In this document: positions 7,907-16,973 of the stretch, one piece after another
Position numbering within the stretch: the stretch's first letter is position 1
How the letters are laid out: the number at the start of each line of letters is the position of its first letter
Assembly (NCBI GenBank): GCA_023391015.1
Contig: JAEWBT010000036.1
Coordinates: 8,410 to 72,409 of the forward strand
Direction: 5' to 3'
Origin: Bacteroidota bacterium
GTDB lineage: Bacteria; Bacteroidota; Bacteroidia; Chitinophagales; Chitinophagaceae
Length of the DNA: 64,000 nucleotides
Position numbers and translations under genes: made by a program
The notes under the pieces: model-generated
Told to the model about the DNA's origin: nothing
What the model saw: the letters and a program-made list of their open reading frames with translations, nothing else
Databases searched by the model: none

Positions 7907-8902
7907 ATGACTCTTATTCAAGACCGAATTCACCTGCTTACCCAACTGGGCGATTATATGCTTTCAGATGCCCCCGAATGGCTGGAAGCCCGGGATCTGG
8001 CCGCCCGTAAAAACGGCTGGTTTACCCTTGAAAGCATCCGGCTGGCCGCTGAAAACATCGCCCGCGCCTTTCTTCAAAAAAACGCCCTGCACGATTGGAT
8101 TGCAGGCTACAAGCTGCCTGAAGCACCTTCTACCGTAGGCATCGTGATGGCCGGAAACATCCCACTCGTTGGCTTCCACGATTTTCTGTGTGGCTTTATG
8201 ACTGGTCATTATCTGCAACTAAAATTGTCGTCTAAAGATGACGTATTGCTGCCGCATCTGGTACAATACTTGCGCAGCCTGAATGCAGCCGAACTTGAGC
8301 GCATTCAGTTTGTGGAGCGCCTGCACGGCTGCGACGCTTTTATCGCTACGGGGTCCGATAATTCGGCGCGGTATTTTGAACAATACTTTGGTAGCAAGCC
8401 TCATTTGATTCGTAAAGCGCGGACTTCGGTTGCCGTGCTGAATGGCGATGAAACCACCGAAGAGCTGCAAGCGCTCAGCCGCGATGTGTTTGATTATTTT
8501 GGGCTGGGCTGCCGCAACATCACACAGGTTTTTCTGCCCGAAGGCTACGACCCGACGCGGCTGCTGGAAGTGCTTCACGGCGAGCCGCACGTCACCCAGC
8601 ACCATAAATTCCGGAATAACTACGATTATCACTTAGCCTTGTATCTGCTCAACAAGGTGCCGTATCTGGTGTCCGACAATCTGATTCTGGTAGAAAACGA
8701 GCTTCCCTTCTCCGCCGTTTCGGTGCTGCATTATCAGTTTTATACCGACCGGGCTGCCTTGTTGGAAAAGCTGCATACCGACGACCGTATTCAGGCCATT
8801 GTAGGCGCAGGTGAAATTCCGTTTGGTAGCGCTCAAACTCCAGCTCTTTGCGATTACGCTGACGGCGTGGATACGATGGCTTTCTTATGTGGGTTATCGT
8901 AG
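7907..8902 (+). CDS. Acyl-CoA reductase, LuxC family
   Basis: A 331-residue protein related to the LuxC fatty acyl-CoA reductase family, which forms an aldehyde through an acyl-cysteine intermediate using NADPH. The nucleotide-binding start is seen in VGIVMAGNIPLVGFHDFL (77-94). The likely nucleophile is C202 in FGLGCRNITQV. No signal peptide or membrane segment is visible. It is shorter than LuxC proper (about 480), as is normal for the Bacteroidota form, and the natural substrate is not known. Convergent with the downstream glycosyltransferase. Confidence 0.85.
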   Translation: MTLIQDRIHLLTQLGDYMLSDAPEWLEARDLAARKNGWFTLESIRLAAENIARAFLQKNALHDWIAGYKLPEAPSTVGIVMAGNIPLVGFHDFLCGFMTGHYLQLKLSSKDDVLLPHLVQYLRSLNAAELERIQFVERLHGCDAFIATGSDNSARYFEQYFGSKPHLIRKARTSVAVLNGDETTEELQALSRDVFDYFGLGCRNITQVFLPEGYDPTRLLEVLHGEPHVTQHHKFRNNYDYHLALYLLNKVPYLVSDNLILVENELPFSAVSVLHYQFYTDRAALLEKLHTDDRIQAIVGAGEIPFGSAQTPALCDYADGVDTMAFLCGLS

Positions 8903-8995
8903 CAAAAGCCGAAAATCAGAAGCTGCTCTTTAGGGTCAATTTCCGGAAATCTGCCTTGATTTTCCGGAAATTTTTCTACCCAAAGGAGTTCCTTT

Positions 8996-10612
8996 CTACT
9001 TGCGCTTGAAAAACACAAACCCAGCCTTTTCCCCCAAAAATTCCAGCAACGGATCGGCCAAAAGCTTTTCTTTTTCGGTGATTTTGGCAATAAAGAAAGT
9101 GGGTTTATCTACCGGGCCGGTGCGGAGCCAGCCTTCAGTGCGCGGCACGCCGTCTCCGGGCGGCATCTTCCGGGTATAGAAAAGCTGTGCGTAGCTTTTA
9201 TAACCGACGGATTGCACATACACATCCTGACCGGCTTTGCTTTTGAAAAACTCGATGGCGGCGCGTTGGGAATACCATTCAATCTTGGGCGTAAAATGCA
9301 GCATCGTGGCCTGAATGGCGATGATCTGAACGGCAAAAAGAATCAAGATACCTTTCCGGGGCTGCCGGCGCAACAACCATAAAGCGGTCCAGATGCCAGC
9401 CAGGTAAAGAAATCCCCACAAGCACTCCCAGTAGCTCCACGGAACGTTGGCCTGCAAATTGCCCACCGCAAACGGGTCGGCGATGTAAGGGATAAGCTTT
9501 TCTTTATTCAACCCAACAATGGGCAAGGCCACGAGCAGCAATCCCCAAACGGTTCCCAGCGCCAACAGCCCAATCTGAATGCCTTTGCGAAGCGTTTTGC
9601 GACCCTCCAGAATGGCTTCCAGTTCGCGCGCGGCGAGGTAGGTAATAGGGAAATAACACAGTGAGGAATAATGAACGATCTTGGTTTTGACAATGGAGAA
9701 TAAGACCAGCACCACCCAGAACAAAATCCACATCCAGCGGGTAAAATCTTTTTCCGGGGTTTCGCGGCGATGGGCCATCTGACTGCGCGCCGGAATCAGC
9801 AATAACGAAGCCGGGAAACAACCTATGAGCAAGACGATGGGATGGTAATACCACGGCTCTTCATGGTCGGCAATGTTTTGAGCGAAAAGACCGGCCTGAT
9901 AGGAAATAAATTCCTGCACAAACCACCAGCCATTGCGCGCTACCTCTACCGCAAACCACGAAAAAGATACGACCAGTGTAACGGCGGTAAAGGCCAGCAG
10001 CCGCCCGATTTTGAAACCGGCAAAACTGCGCGCCCAGACCACATACACCACAAAGCAAAGTCCGGAAACAATCAAGGCTACCGGCCCTTTGGTGAGCACC
10101 GCAAGGCCCAGGAATAATCCACCCCAAAGCGCATGTGCCAGCCAACGCCCTGCCGTGCGCAACCGGTAGAACTGATACACGGCACCGAAGATTAGCAGGT
10201 TGAAAAGCGGGTCAATAATGCCGGTTTTAAAATAAAAATGCGGCAGCCACGAAGCCAGGTACAACCCCATCCATAGCAGCCCGCGACGCTCGCCGGCGAC
10301 CTTCCGGCCCACGTAGTAGAGCGAGAGCAGCGTGGCGATGCCCACCAGCGCGTTTGGGAATCGGGCCGCATATTCATTCACGCCAAACAGCTTCATAGAA
10401 AGCACCTGCAACCAGATAAAAAGCGGTGGCTTTTCCCAAAACGGCTGGTAATCGATCTGCATTTGCAGATAATTTTTGGTAACCAGCATCTCGCGGGCAC
10501 ATTCGGCGAAGTTGATTTCGTCCCAATCAAACAAGTGCACCGCACCGAGCGCGGGCAAAAACAACAGCGCACCCAGCAGTGCAATAATCGCGTAGCGTTG
10601 ATAAACAGCCAT
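8996..10612 (-). CDS. ArnT-like (GT83) lipid-linked sugar transferase
   Basis: Integral membrane glycosyltransferase of the ArnT/PMT superfamily, which uses polyprenyl-phosphate sugars to modify lipids or proteins on the periplasmic face. The 538 residues contain about eleven hydrophobic segments. The family signature is at the N-terminus: DWDEINFAECAREML with acidic D31/E32, then FWEKPPLF at 59-66. It begins 7 bases after the PAP2 gene and 720 bases after the LptF/G gene, giving a plausible envelope-lipid operon. Acceptor and sugar cannot be read from the sequence. Confidence 0.85.
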   Translation of the reverse strand: MAVYQRYAIIALLGALLFLPALGAVHLFDWDEINFAECAREMLVTKNYLQMQIDYQPFWEKPPLFIWLQVLSMKLFGVNEYAARFPNALVGIATLLSLYYVGRKVAGERRGLLWMGLYLASWLPHFYFKTGIIDPLFNLLIFGAVYQFYRLRTAGRWLAHALWGGLFLGLAVLTKGPVALIVSGLCFVVYVVWARSFAGFKIGRLLAFTAVTLVVSFSWFAVEVARNGWWFVQEFISYQAGLFAQNIADHEEPWYYHPIVLLIGCFPASLLLIPARSQMAHRRETPEKDFTRWMWILFWVVLVLFSIVKTKIVHYSSLCYFPITYLAARELEAILEGRKTLRKGIQIGLLALGTVWGLLLVALPIVGLNKEKLIPYIADPFAVGNLQANVPWSYWECLWGFLYLAGIWTALWLLRRQPRKGILILFAVQIIAIQATMLHFTPKIEWYSQRAAIEFFKSKAGQDVYVQSVGYKSYAQLFYTRKMPPGDGVPRTEGWLRTGPVDKPTFFIAKITEKEKLLADPLLEFLGEKAGFVFFKRK

Positions 10613-10619
10613 AGCCGGA

Positions 10620-11318
10620 TTAGTTTTCGTGAATGCTCATCTGCGCCTCGTTTTTGCCGTAGAAGCGGTACAGATAATGCTCCAGCACCCAAAAAAGGGC
10701 CGTTGTCAAAACAGTTCCGACAATAGAGCCGACATACACATCTGCAAAAAAGTGTGCAGCCAGATACAGCCGGCTGTAGCCCACCAGAAGGGCAAATAAG
10801 ATTAATGGCAACCCCAGCCAACGGTGGCGCGGCGGCAACAGCAAGGCCAGAAAGCAATACAGGCTAAAAGCCCCGCCGGAGTGGCCCGACGGAAAGCTGT
10901 GGTGATACAACACATCGCCCCAGGCGGTGGAAAAATGAATCCACGACGGGTCGTTTTTAAAATACTCAAAAGGGCGCGGTGCGTTGAAAATGCCTTTCAG
11001 AATCTGAATGGCCAGCGCCGGCAACGCATTACACGCAACTGCCGCAATGGCATACCACCAGTTGCGCAGCCGGGGCACGGCCACCAGCAAAAGCAAAATC
11101 CCGATAATAGCCACCCCGTTGCCAAAGTGCGTCACCGTGCTCATTACCGCATCCAAAACCTCGGTATGCCGGGTATTGACGGTTTCAAAAAGCTGTCGCC
11201 GGCTGTAAGTGCCCAGCAGCACACCGCCTACCAGCACCCAGAGGAGAAAGGGGATAAAAAACCAGGGATTCAGCGTGGAGAAACGCGGCAGATTGCGGGA
11301 ACGTTGGGGAAAAGGCAA
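10620..11318 (-). CDS. PAP2-family membrane phosphatase
   Basis: A 232-residue membrane protein with the three PAP2 active-site motifs: K108...R115 (KGIFNAPRP), PSGH at 143-146, and SR...H...D (S182, R183, H189, D193). About six membrane segments surround them. Such enzymes remove phosphate from undecaprenyl pyrophosphate, phosphatidyl-glycerophosphate or lipid A. Placement between an LptF/G-like permease and an ArnT-like transferase suggests a lipid-carrier or lipid A role, but this is inference. Confidence 0.88.
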   Translation of the reverse strand: MPFPQRSRNLPRFSTLNPWFFIPFLLWVLVGGVLLGTYSRRQLFETVNTRHTEVLDAVMSTVTHFGNGVAIIGILLLLVAVPRLRNWWYAIAAVACNALPALAIQILKGIFNAPRPFEYFKNDPSWIHFSTAWGDVLYHHSFPSGHSGGAFSLYCFLALLLPPRHRWLGLPLILFALLVGYSRLYLAAHFFADVYVGSIVGTVLTTALFWVLEHYLYRFYGKNEAQMSIHEN

Positions 11319-11330
11319 AGGAAGTTTATT

Positions 11331-12785
11331 TTAAGTGGGAAGGGTTTTCCGGCGGCCAAAGCGGGACCGGATGGCTGCCCAGATGCGGGCATAGGACTCT
11401 TTCTGAAACAAAGGCGAATCGTTGCGCGCTTTCCGGATGATAAAAAGGGCCAGCGGCAGCAATATAATCGTGCTGCCCCACATACCCAACCAGGGCGGCA
11501 ACGAATTGCTGGTAATTAGTTTTTCGCCCGTAAAGGAAAGAATATACCAAACCAAAAACAACACAATAGACACCAGCATCGGCATCCCGATCCCGCCTTT
11601 GCGGATAATGGCCCCCATCGGCGCACCAATCAAAAACAAAAGAATGCAGGCAGCAGCAAGGGTAAACTTCCGGTGCCATTCTACCTGAAAGCGTAAAAGC
11701 CGGTCTTTGTCGGCGCGCTCATTGACAGCCGTCATGTCCACCAATTGCTGCGCGTTGCGCATATTGCCTAAGGCGCTTAGAATTGTACTTTGACGCATCT
11801 CGGCGGGCAGTATCTCGGCAAAACTGGACTGATAAACAAGCTTATTTTCCGGAATTTTCGCCCCTAATTTCCGGAAAACCGAGTCGGCGTCGGGCTTGCT
11901 AATGGGATAGAGATAGGAGGAGAGATAGCCGCGCGTGGTTTTGGGAACGCTTTTCTCCACCTTCTTCAACGTGTCGATCTGCCCGGAAAGCTGACCGAGG
12001 CTCATCATCTTCTGATCGCCGGAAAAAAGATTTTGGTCGGTATTGCTCACCCGGAACGACGACAGGTCGAAAACCTTGTCCCACTGCTTAAAGTGCATCC
12101 GCACCTGGGTTTTCTCCTGCCCGTTCATCCCTTCCTCATAGCGCCAGCCGTCGTTGAGGCGAAACACCAGCAGCCGCCCGTCGCGCGAAGGCAGCATTTG
12201 GCCTTTCTGGGCCACCACCACCTTGTCGTTGCCGTAGCTGTTGAGGTGGTCGTAGATAATGATGTTGCGGATGGTTTTGCCGTCTTTGTCTTTCGAGCCG
12301 ACGCGAATGGAAAAATTGGGGATGTCGTTGTTGAACTGACCGGCGCGGATGTTGAGCGTAGGCTTGGAGTTGCGCAGGTCATAAAGCATCGAAAGCGCTT
12401 TGAGGTTGGCAACCGGAATGACGTAGTTATTAAACAGAAAAGCGCCAATGCCCAGCCCCACAATCGTAATCAGCAAGGGCCGCATAAAGCGGTTGAGGGA
12501 AATGCCGGAACTCTTCACCGCCACCAGTTCAAAGTTTTCGCCCATGTTGCCGAAGGTCATGATAGACGACAAAAGCACCGCCAAGGGTAAGGCCAGCGGC
12601 ACCAGCGTGGTGCTCATGTAAAGCAGCAGTTCCAGAATCAGCGATATGGCCAGTCCTTTCCCGATCAGCTCATCCATATACAGCCAGAAAAACTGCATCA
12701 CCAACACAAAAAGCGTCAGGAAAAACCAGGCAAAAAACGGCCCGGCAAAGCTGCGAATCAGCAGGATAGGGAGCTTCTTAAACAC
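11331..12785 (-). CDS. LptF/LptG-type permease (YjgP/YjgQ family)
   Basis: Membrane component of a lipopolysaccharide-transport ABC complex, which extracts LPS from the inner membrane together with the LptB ATPase. The 484 residues have three N-terminal membrane segments (about 10-120), a large periplasmic domain of about 220 residues, and three C-terminal segments (about 370-455). It is longer than enterobacterial LptF/G (about 360) because of the periplasmic part. Only one such gene is present here, and no lptB lies nearby. It starts the minus-strand envelope group with 12 bases to the PAP2 gene. Confidence 0.88.
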   Translation of the reverse strand: MFKKLPILLIRSFAGPFFAWFFLTLFVLVMQFFWLYMDELIGKGLAISLILELLLYMSTTLVPLALPLAVLLSSIMTFGNMGENFELVAVKSSGISLNRFMRPLLITIVGLGIGAFLFNNYVIPVANLKALSMLYDLRNSKPTLNIRAGQFNNDIPNFSIRVGSKDKDGKTIRNIIIYDHLNSYGNDKVVVAQKGQMLPSRDGRLLVFRLNDGWRYEEGMNGQEKTQVRMHFKQWDKVFDLSSFRVSNTDQNLFSGDQKMMSLGQLSGQIDTLKKVEKSVPKTTRGYLSSYLYPISKPDADSVFRKLGAKIPENKLVYQSSFAEILPAEMRQSTILSALGNMRNAQQLVDMTAVNERADKDRLLRFQVEWHRKFTLAAACILLFLIGAPMGAIIRKGGIGMPMLVSIVLFLVWYILSFTGEKLITSNSLPPWLGMWGSTIILLPLALFIIRKARNDSPLFQKESYARIWAAIRSRFGRRKTLPT

Positions 12786-12837
12786 AGAAAAGCGAAGCTA
12801 AGGCCGGATGGGAAAAAGGAAGCGCCAAAAGGGGCCT

Positions 12838-12879
12838 AAAAAAGGCTCTTTCTTTCCGGAAATGTGGAAAGAAAGAGCC
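12838..12879 (-). terminator. Strong terminator after the START-like gene
   Basis: A perfect 14-bp stem (12844-12857 with 12866-12879, GGCTCTTTCTTTCC) is followed on the minus strand by TTTTTT. A TTCCGGAA copy straddles the base of the loop. Confidence 0.85.
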
Positions 12880-12907
12880 GTATTTTCCGGAAAAAAAGGA
12901 GTCAGAA

Positions 12908-13294
12908 TCAGGCGCCGATGCGATGTTTCAGGTCGGCCACCTGGCTGCTCCAGAGGCGCTCCTGATCTTTGATTTCCGACTTATCGTCCACAAAATCGGT
13001 GATGCGCAGGATGGTTTCGTTGGTTACCGGACTGATTTCAATCCGGAATTCAAAAAACTCGTCGGGCTCGTAGTAATCCCAGCGGTAGCGCACGTAGTTG
13101 TTCTCAAAAGCTTCTATCCGCTCCGCCGTATCCACACTGCCATTCCAACTAAAAAAGAAGGTATTATCCCGCTGATCTACTTTATCGGCAAACCATTCCT
13201 GCAAGCCAACGGGAGTGGACAGAAATTCATATAAAATCGTGGGAGAAGACCGGATCGGGTACTCCAAAGTGTACATCACGCGCTGTTGAGCCAT
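12908..13294 (-). CDS. START-like (SRPBCC) domain protein
   Basis: A 128-residue soluble protein resembling the AHSA1/START-like fold: an N-terminal strand with YTLEYPIRSSPTILYEFLSTP, the GLQEWFADKV helix typical of this superfamily, and a long C-terminal helix with ERLWSSQVADLKHRIGA. These proteins have a hydrophobic pocket, but no ligand is known for the Bacteroidota subfamily. It is divergent from rpoD across 266 bases and ends at a strong terminator, so it is probably monocistronic. Confidence 0.8.
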   Translation of the reverse strand: MAQQRVMYTLEYPIRSSPTILYEFLSTPVGLQEWFADKVDQRDNTFFFSWNGSVDTAERIEAFENNYVRYRWDYYEPDEFFEFRIEISPVTNETILRITDFVDDKSEIKDQERLWSSQVADLKHRIGA

Positions 13295-13462
13295 TGGTAG
13301 TTTTTAACCTTCTTAGACAAAAAGAAGAAAGGTGAAAGGAACGGGGTGCAATAATAGAAAAGTTTGCGAGATTTCAAAATCACCAACCTTTCTATCAGGG
13401 GGTAATAATAAACCAAAAAAGGGGGCAACGAAATATTCCTTGTTAAAACCTTTTTAATTCTT

Positions 13463-13495
13463 TTTGGAAAGACCCTAACCGTTTCCTTAGTTTTG
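13463..13495 (+). promoter_or_regulatory. rpoD promoter (TTTG, 21-base spacer, TAGTTTTG)
   Basis: An exact -7 box at 13488-13495 with TTTG at 13463-13466 as the -33 element. The start codon is 65 bases downstream, so the mRNA would have a leader of about 60 bases. The rest of the 13295-13560 gap is AT-rich with no other structure I can support. Confidence 0.65.
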
Positions 13496-13560
13496 CTTTG
13501 ATTTAACGAAACTGTTCTCCTTTAGCCCTCTTTTCTTAAAACCTTCTAAACGGGTCTCTT

Positions 13561-14436
13561 ATGTCGATGCGCCAACTCAAGATTACAAAGTCGATTACCA
13601 ATCGCGAAAGCCAGTCGCTTGAAAGGTATCTTCAGGAGATTGGGCGCGTGGATTTGTTAACGGCAGAAGAAGAGGTGAGCCTGGCGGAGCGCATCCGGAT
13701 GGGCGATCAGCAAGCCCTGGAAAAACTCACCAAAGCCAACCTGCGCTTTGTGGTTTCGGTGGCCAAGCAATATCAAAACCAAGGGCTTTCCCTTTCCGAC
13801 CTGATTAACGAAGGCAACCTTGGCCTTATCAAAGCCGCCCAGCGCTTCGACGAAACCCGGGGTTTTAAATTTATCTCCTACGCCGTGTGGTGGATTCGCC
13901 AATCCATCCTCCAGGCCCTGGCCGAGCAAAGCCGGATTGTGCGCCTGCCTCTCAACAAAGTGGGCCTCACCAACCGCATCAGCCGCGCCTACTCGCAACT
14001 GGAACAGGAATATGAGCGCGAACCTTCTACCGAAGAACTAGCCGAGCTGCTTCAGATTGGACTGGAAGAAGTGGAGAACACTTTGAGCGGCTCTTCGCGC
14101 CACCTGAGCGTGGATGCGCCTTTTGCAGAAGGCGAAGACGGCAGCCTGCTGGATGTGATGATCAATCCCAACGCCGAAGCGACCGACAGTGCGCTGGCCC
14201 ACAACGACTCGCTGCGCTGCGAAGTGGCATCTGCCATCCAAATGCTTTCGGAGCGGCAGCAGGATGTTTTGAAACTGTATTTTGGCATTGACGTGGAGCA
14301 TCCGCTGAGCCTCGAAGACATTGGCGAGCGCTTCGCCCTCACCCGCGAGCGCGTGCGCCAGATTAAAGACAAAGCCATTGCCCGCCTGCGCACCGAAGAT
14401 CACTGCGCCGTTCTGCGCACCTACCTGGGCAACTGA
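13561..14436 (+). CDS. rpoD: Primary RNA polymerase sigma factor RpoD/SigA, short Bacteroidota type
   Basis: A 291-residue sigma-70 factor lacking region 1.1, as in the sigma-ABfr class of this phylum. Region 1.2 starts at about residue 16 ([18 protein letters not shown]). Region 2 contains [37 protein letters not shown] and the 2.3/2.4 aromatic block [18 protein letters not shown]. The region 4.2 helix-turn-helix is [28 protein letters not shown]. It is the factor expected to read the TAnnTTTG boxes listed here. The Met at residue 3 (13567) gives the more usual N-terminus MRQLKITK and may be the real start. Confidence 0.96.
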   Translation: MSMRQLKITKSITNRESQSLERYLQEIGRVDLLTAEEEVSLAERIRMGDQQALEKLTKANLRFVVSVAKQYQNQGLSLSDLINEGNLGLIKAAQRFDETRGFKFISYAVWWIRQSILQALAEQSRIVRLPLNKVGLTNRISRAYSQLEQEYEREPSTEELAELLQIGLEEVENTLSGSSRHLSVDAPFAEGEDGSLLDVMINPNAEATDSALAHNDSLRCEVASAIQMLSERQQDVLKLYFGIDVEHPLSLEDIGERFALTRERVRQIKDKAIARLRTEDHCAVLRTYLGN

Positions 14437-14524
14437 TTTTTTTCCGGAAAAAAGGAAGCTATTTCCGGAAATCTAAAACCGATGCGATTGTGGTTTGCTC
14501 ACCGGCTTTCGTTACTATTGCACC

Positions 14525-15358
14525 ATGATTGAAGCAGGAAAGTACCACACCTTAGAAGCCGTTAAGAAAGTTGATTTCGGCTGGTATCTCGATGGCGGCA
14601 ACGGGATGGAAATTTTACTGCCTACCCGCTTTGCACCGGAAGATTTGCAACTGGGCGACCGGCTGCGCATTTTTCTGTATCACGACAACGAAGGCCGCCC
14701 CATAGCTACCACGCAGAAGCCCAAGGCCGTTGTGGGGGATATTGCCGCGATGACGGTGGTTTCTAAAAACGCGCAGGGCGCTTTTCTGGATTGGGGGTTG
14801 ATGAAAGACGTTTTCCTGCCCCTTTCGCAGCAAAAAAGCCGCATCCACGAAGGCGAAACCTACCTTGTTTATCTCTACATCGACGAACAGACGGGCCGCG
14901 TGGCGGCAACAGAAAAATTCGGGAAACTGCTGCGCGAACATACCAACGAATTGTCGGCGGGTGATGCGGTGGAAATGATGGTTTGGGCCGAAACCGACTT
15001 GGGCTATCGCGTGATTGTGGACATGCAATTTACCGGCCTGCTGTATCGCAGCGATGTGTATGAACCCTTGCGCGTAGGGCAAAAGCTGAAGGGATTTGTA
15101 CACGCTGTGCGGCCCGATGGCAAGCTGGACCTCAAGCCCGGCATCCGGGGACACAACCGCGTGAAGAGCAGCACCGATGTGATCTTAGAACACCTGCGCG
15201 AAGCGGGCGGCTACCTGCCCTACAACGACAAAAGCAGCCCGGAAGCAATCTCCGAGGTATTCGGGATGAGTAAGAAAGTGTTTAAAATGGCGGTGGGTGC
15301 ACTCTACAAACAGCGCAAAATTGAGCTGACGCAAAGCGGGATTAAGGCGGTGGAATAA
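14525..15358 (+). CDS. CvfB-like S1 RNA-binding protein
   Basis: A 277-residue protein with the architecture of the CvfB/YitL family: three S1-like OB folds (about 1-60, 65-130, 140-205) followed by a winged-helix domain (about 215-277, GYLPYNDKSSPEAISEVFGMSKKVFKMAVG...YKQRKIEL). CvfB binds RNA in Staphylococcus; the role here is unknown. The ATG at 14525 gives the family N-terminus IEAGKYHTLEAV; the longer frame from 14495 adds ten residues without support. TACTATTG upstream is a one-mismatch promoter box. Confidence 0.85.
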   Translation: MIEAGKYHTLEAVKKVDFGWYLDGGNGMEILLPTRFAPEDLQLGDRLRIFLYHDNEGRPIATTQKPKAVVGDIAAMTVVSKNAQGAFLDWGLMKDVFLPLSQQKSRIHEGETYLVYLYIDEQTGRVAATEKFGKLLREHTNELSAGDAVEMMVWAETDLGYRVIVDMQFTGLLYRSDVYEPLRVGQKLKGFVHAVRPDGKLDLKPGIRGHNRVKSSTDVILEHLREAGGYLPYNDKSSPEAISEVFGMSKKVFKMAVGALYKQRKIELTQSGIKAVE

Positions 15359-15421
15359 TCGTGGAATAATCCAAGTGACTTGACAGATGGACATTTTCCG
15401 GAAACTTTCCTCTTAAAATCA

Positions 15422-15453
15422 AAAACGGAAGGCTCCTAAAAGCCTTCCGTTTT
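15422..15453. terminator. Bidirectional terminator between the cvfB-like gene and ffh
   Basis: A perfect 13-bp stem (AAAACGGAAGGCT at 15422-15434 with 15441-15453) flanked by A and T runs, placed between two convergent genes. Confidence 0.85.
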
Positions 15454-15486
15454 GCATGGATTTTATCTCCGGAAATCACGCGCTTT

Positions 15487-16875
15487 TTAGCGCTTGCCAA
15501 ATGGCATCTTGGGCATCCCACCGGGGAAGCCACCGGGCATTCCGCCGCCCATTCCCGGGAAGCCGCCCCCCATGCCGGGCATGCCTTTAAACTTGCCCAT
15601 CATGGCCATCATGGAGCGCATTTGCTCAAATTGCTTCATAAAGGCGTTTACTTCTTCAATCTTTTTGCCGGAGCCTTTGGCAATGCGGCGGCGACGGCTC
15701 ACGTCGATGCTGTCGGGGTTAGCGCGCTCGCTTTTGGTCATGGAGTTGATCATGGCCTCGATACCTACAAAGGCGTCGTCGGAAATATCAATGTCTTTCA
15801 TGGACTTGCCCACGCCGGGAATCATGGCCAGGAGGTCCTTGATGTTGCCCATGTTTTTGATTTGCTGGAGCTGCTCTTTAAAATCCTCAAAATCAAACTT
15901 GTTTTGGCGGATTTTCTTTTCGAGCTTTTTGGCGTTGGCTTCGTCAAACTGGGCTTGGGCGCGCTCCACGAGCGTAGTAATATCACCCATGCCGAGAATC
16001 CGCTGCGCCATCCGGTCGGGGTAAAAAACGTCGAGCGTGTCGAGCTTTTCCCCCATGCTTACAAATTTAATCGGCTTCTCGACCGTGTAGCGAATCGAAA
16101 GGGCCGCACCGCCACGGGTATCGCCGTCGAGCTTGGTGAGCACCACGCCGCTAAAATCGAGGCGATCGTTAAACGCCTTGGCCGTGTTCACCGCATCCTG
16201 ACCCGTCATCGAATCCACCACAAAAAGGATTTCGTGGGGCTGCACGGCGTCTTTAATGGCCTGTACTTCCTGCATCATCGCCTCGTCTACCGCCAGGCGA
16301 CCGGCGGTATCGATGATCACTGCACCGTACCCTTTGGCTTTGGCTTCGGCCACGGCGGCCCGGGCAATGCCAACAGCATCGGTGGCACCCAGCTCCGCAT
16401 ACACCGGAACCTTTACCTGCTCACCCAACACCTGAAGCTGTTGCACGGCAGCGGGACGGTACACGTCGCAGGCCACGAGCAGTGGGTTTTTCTGGCGGTG
16501 TTTCTTGAGGAAAGAGGCCAGTTTTCCGGAAAAAGTAGTCTTCCCGGAGCCTTGCAGCCCGGCAATCAGGATGACGGTTGGGCGCGGCGTGAGATTCAGT
16601 TCCTTTTCAGTTCCACCCATCAGCTCGGCCAGCTCGTCTTTTACGATTTTGACCATCAGCTGGCCGGGCGAAACCGCTGTAAGCACTTTTTCGCCAAGGG
16701 CTTTTTCTTTTACCTTATCAGTAAATTCTTTGGCGATTTTATAGTTTACGTCGGCATCCACCAGGGCGCGGCGGATTTCCTTCACCGTGGTGGCAATATT
16801 AATATCGGAGATGCGGCCTTCCCCTTTCAGGGTTTTAATGGCCGAGTCGAGCCGTTCGCTGAGATTATCAAACAT
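15487..16875 (-). CDS. ffh: Signal recognition particle GTPase Ffh
   Basis: Protein subunit of SRP, which binds signal sequences and delivers ribosomes to FtsY. The N domain is residues 1-95. The G domain has its P-loop GLQGSGKTT at 106-114, DTAGRL and TKLDGDTRGG. The methionine-rich M domain runs from about 300 to 425 and contains SRRRRIAKGSG. The protein ends with an unusual glycine/methionine/proline tail (residues 425-462, repeats of GMGGGFPG). At 462 residues it is slightly longer than average because of that tail. Confidence 0.96.
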   Translation of the reverse strand: MFDNLSERLDSAIKTLKGEGRISDINIATTVKEIRRALVDADVNYKIAKEFTDKVKEKALGEKVLTAVSPGQLMVKIVKDELAELMGGTEKELNLTPRPTVILIAGLQGSGKTTFSGKLASFLKKHRQKNPLLVACDVYRPAAVQQLQVLGEQVKVPVYAELGATDAVGIARAAVAEAKAKGYGAVIIDTAGRLAVDEAMMQEVQAIKDAVQPHEILFVVDSMTGQDAVNTAKAFNDRLDFSGVVLTKLDGDTRGGAALSIRYTVEKPIKFVSMGEKLDTLDVFYPDRMAQRILGMGDITTLVERAQAQFDEANAKKLEKKIRQNKFDFEDFKEQLQQIKNMGNIKDLLAMIPGVGKSMKDIDISDDAFVGIEAMINSMTKSERANPDSIDVSRRRRIAKGSGKKIEEVNAFMKQFEQMRSMMAMMGKFKGMPGMGGGFPGMGGGMPGGFPGGMPKMPFGKR

Positions 16876-16921
16876 AAATTTCCGGAATTTTTAAGGTCTT
16901 TTTCAGATAGAAAAAGGGCTG

Positions 16922-16929
16922 CAAAAGTA
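16922..16929 (-). promoter_or_regulatory. -7 promoter box for ffh (TACTTTTG)
   Basis: Exact TAnnTTTG on the minus strand, 46 bases upstream of the ffh ATG at 16875. Confidence 0.6.
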
Positions 16930-16973
16930 CAAAATAAGGGAAAGCTGTGAAGAGGGGAAAGCTATTTTGACTT

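Noticed and set aside
13295..13560. tRNA or structured RNA in the rpoD upstream gap and other gaps
   Set aside because: I looked for cloverleaf arms and a T-loop GTTCRANNC motif in all gaps over 200 bases and found none.
15622..16950. 442-codon frame opposite ffh
   Set aside because: Antisense to a confident ffh gene and lacks any family features.
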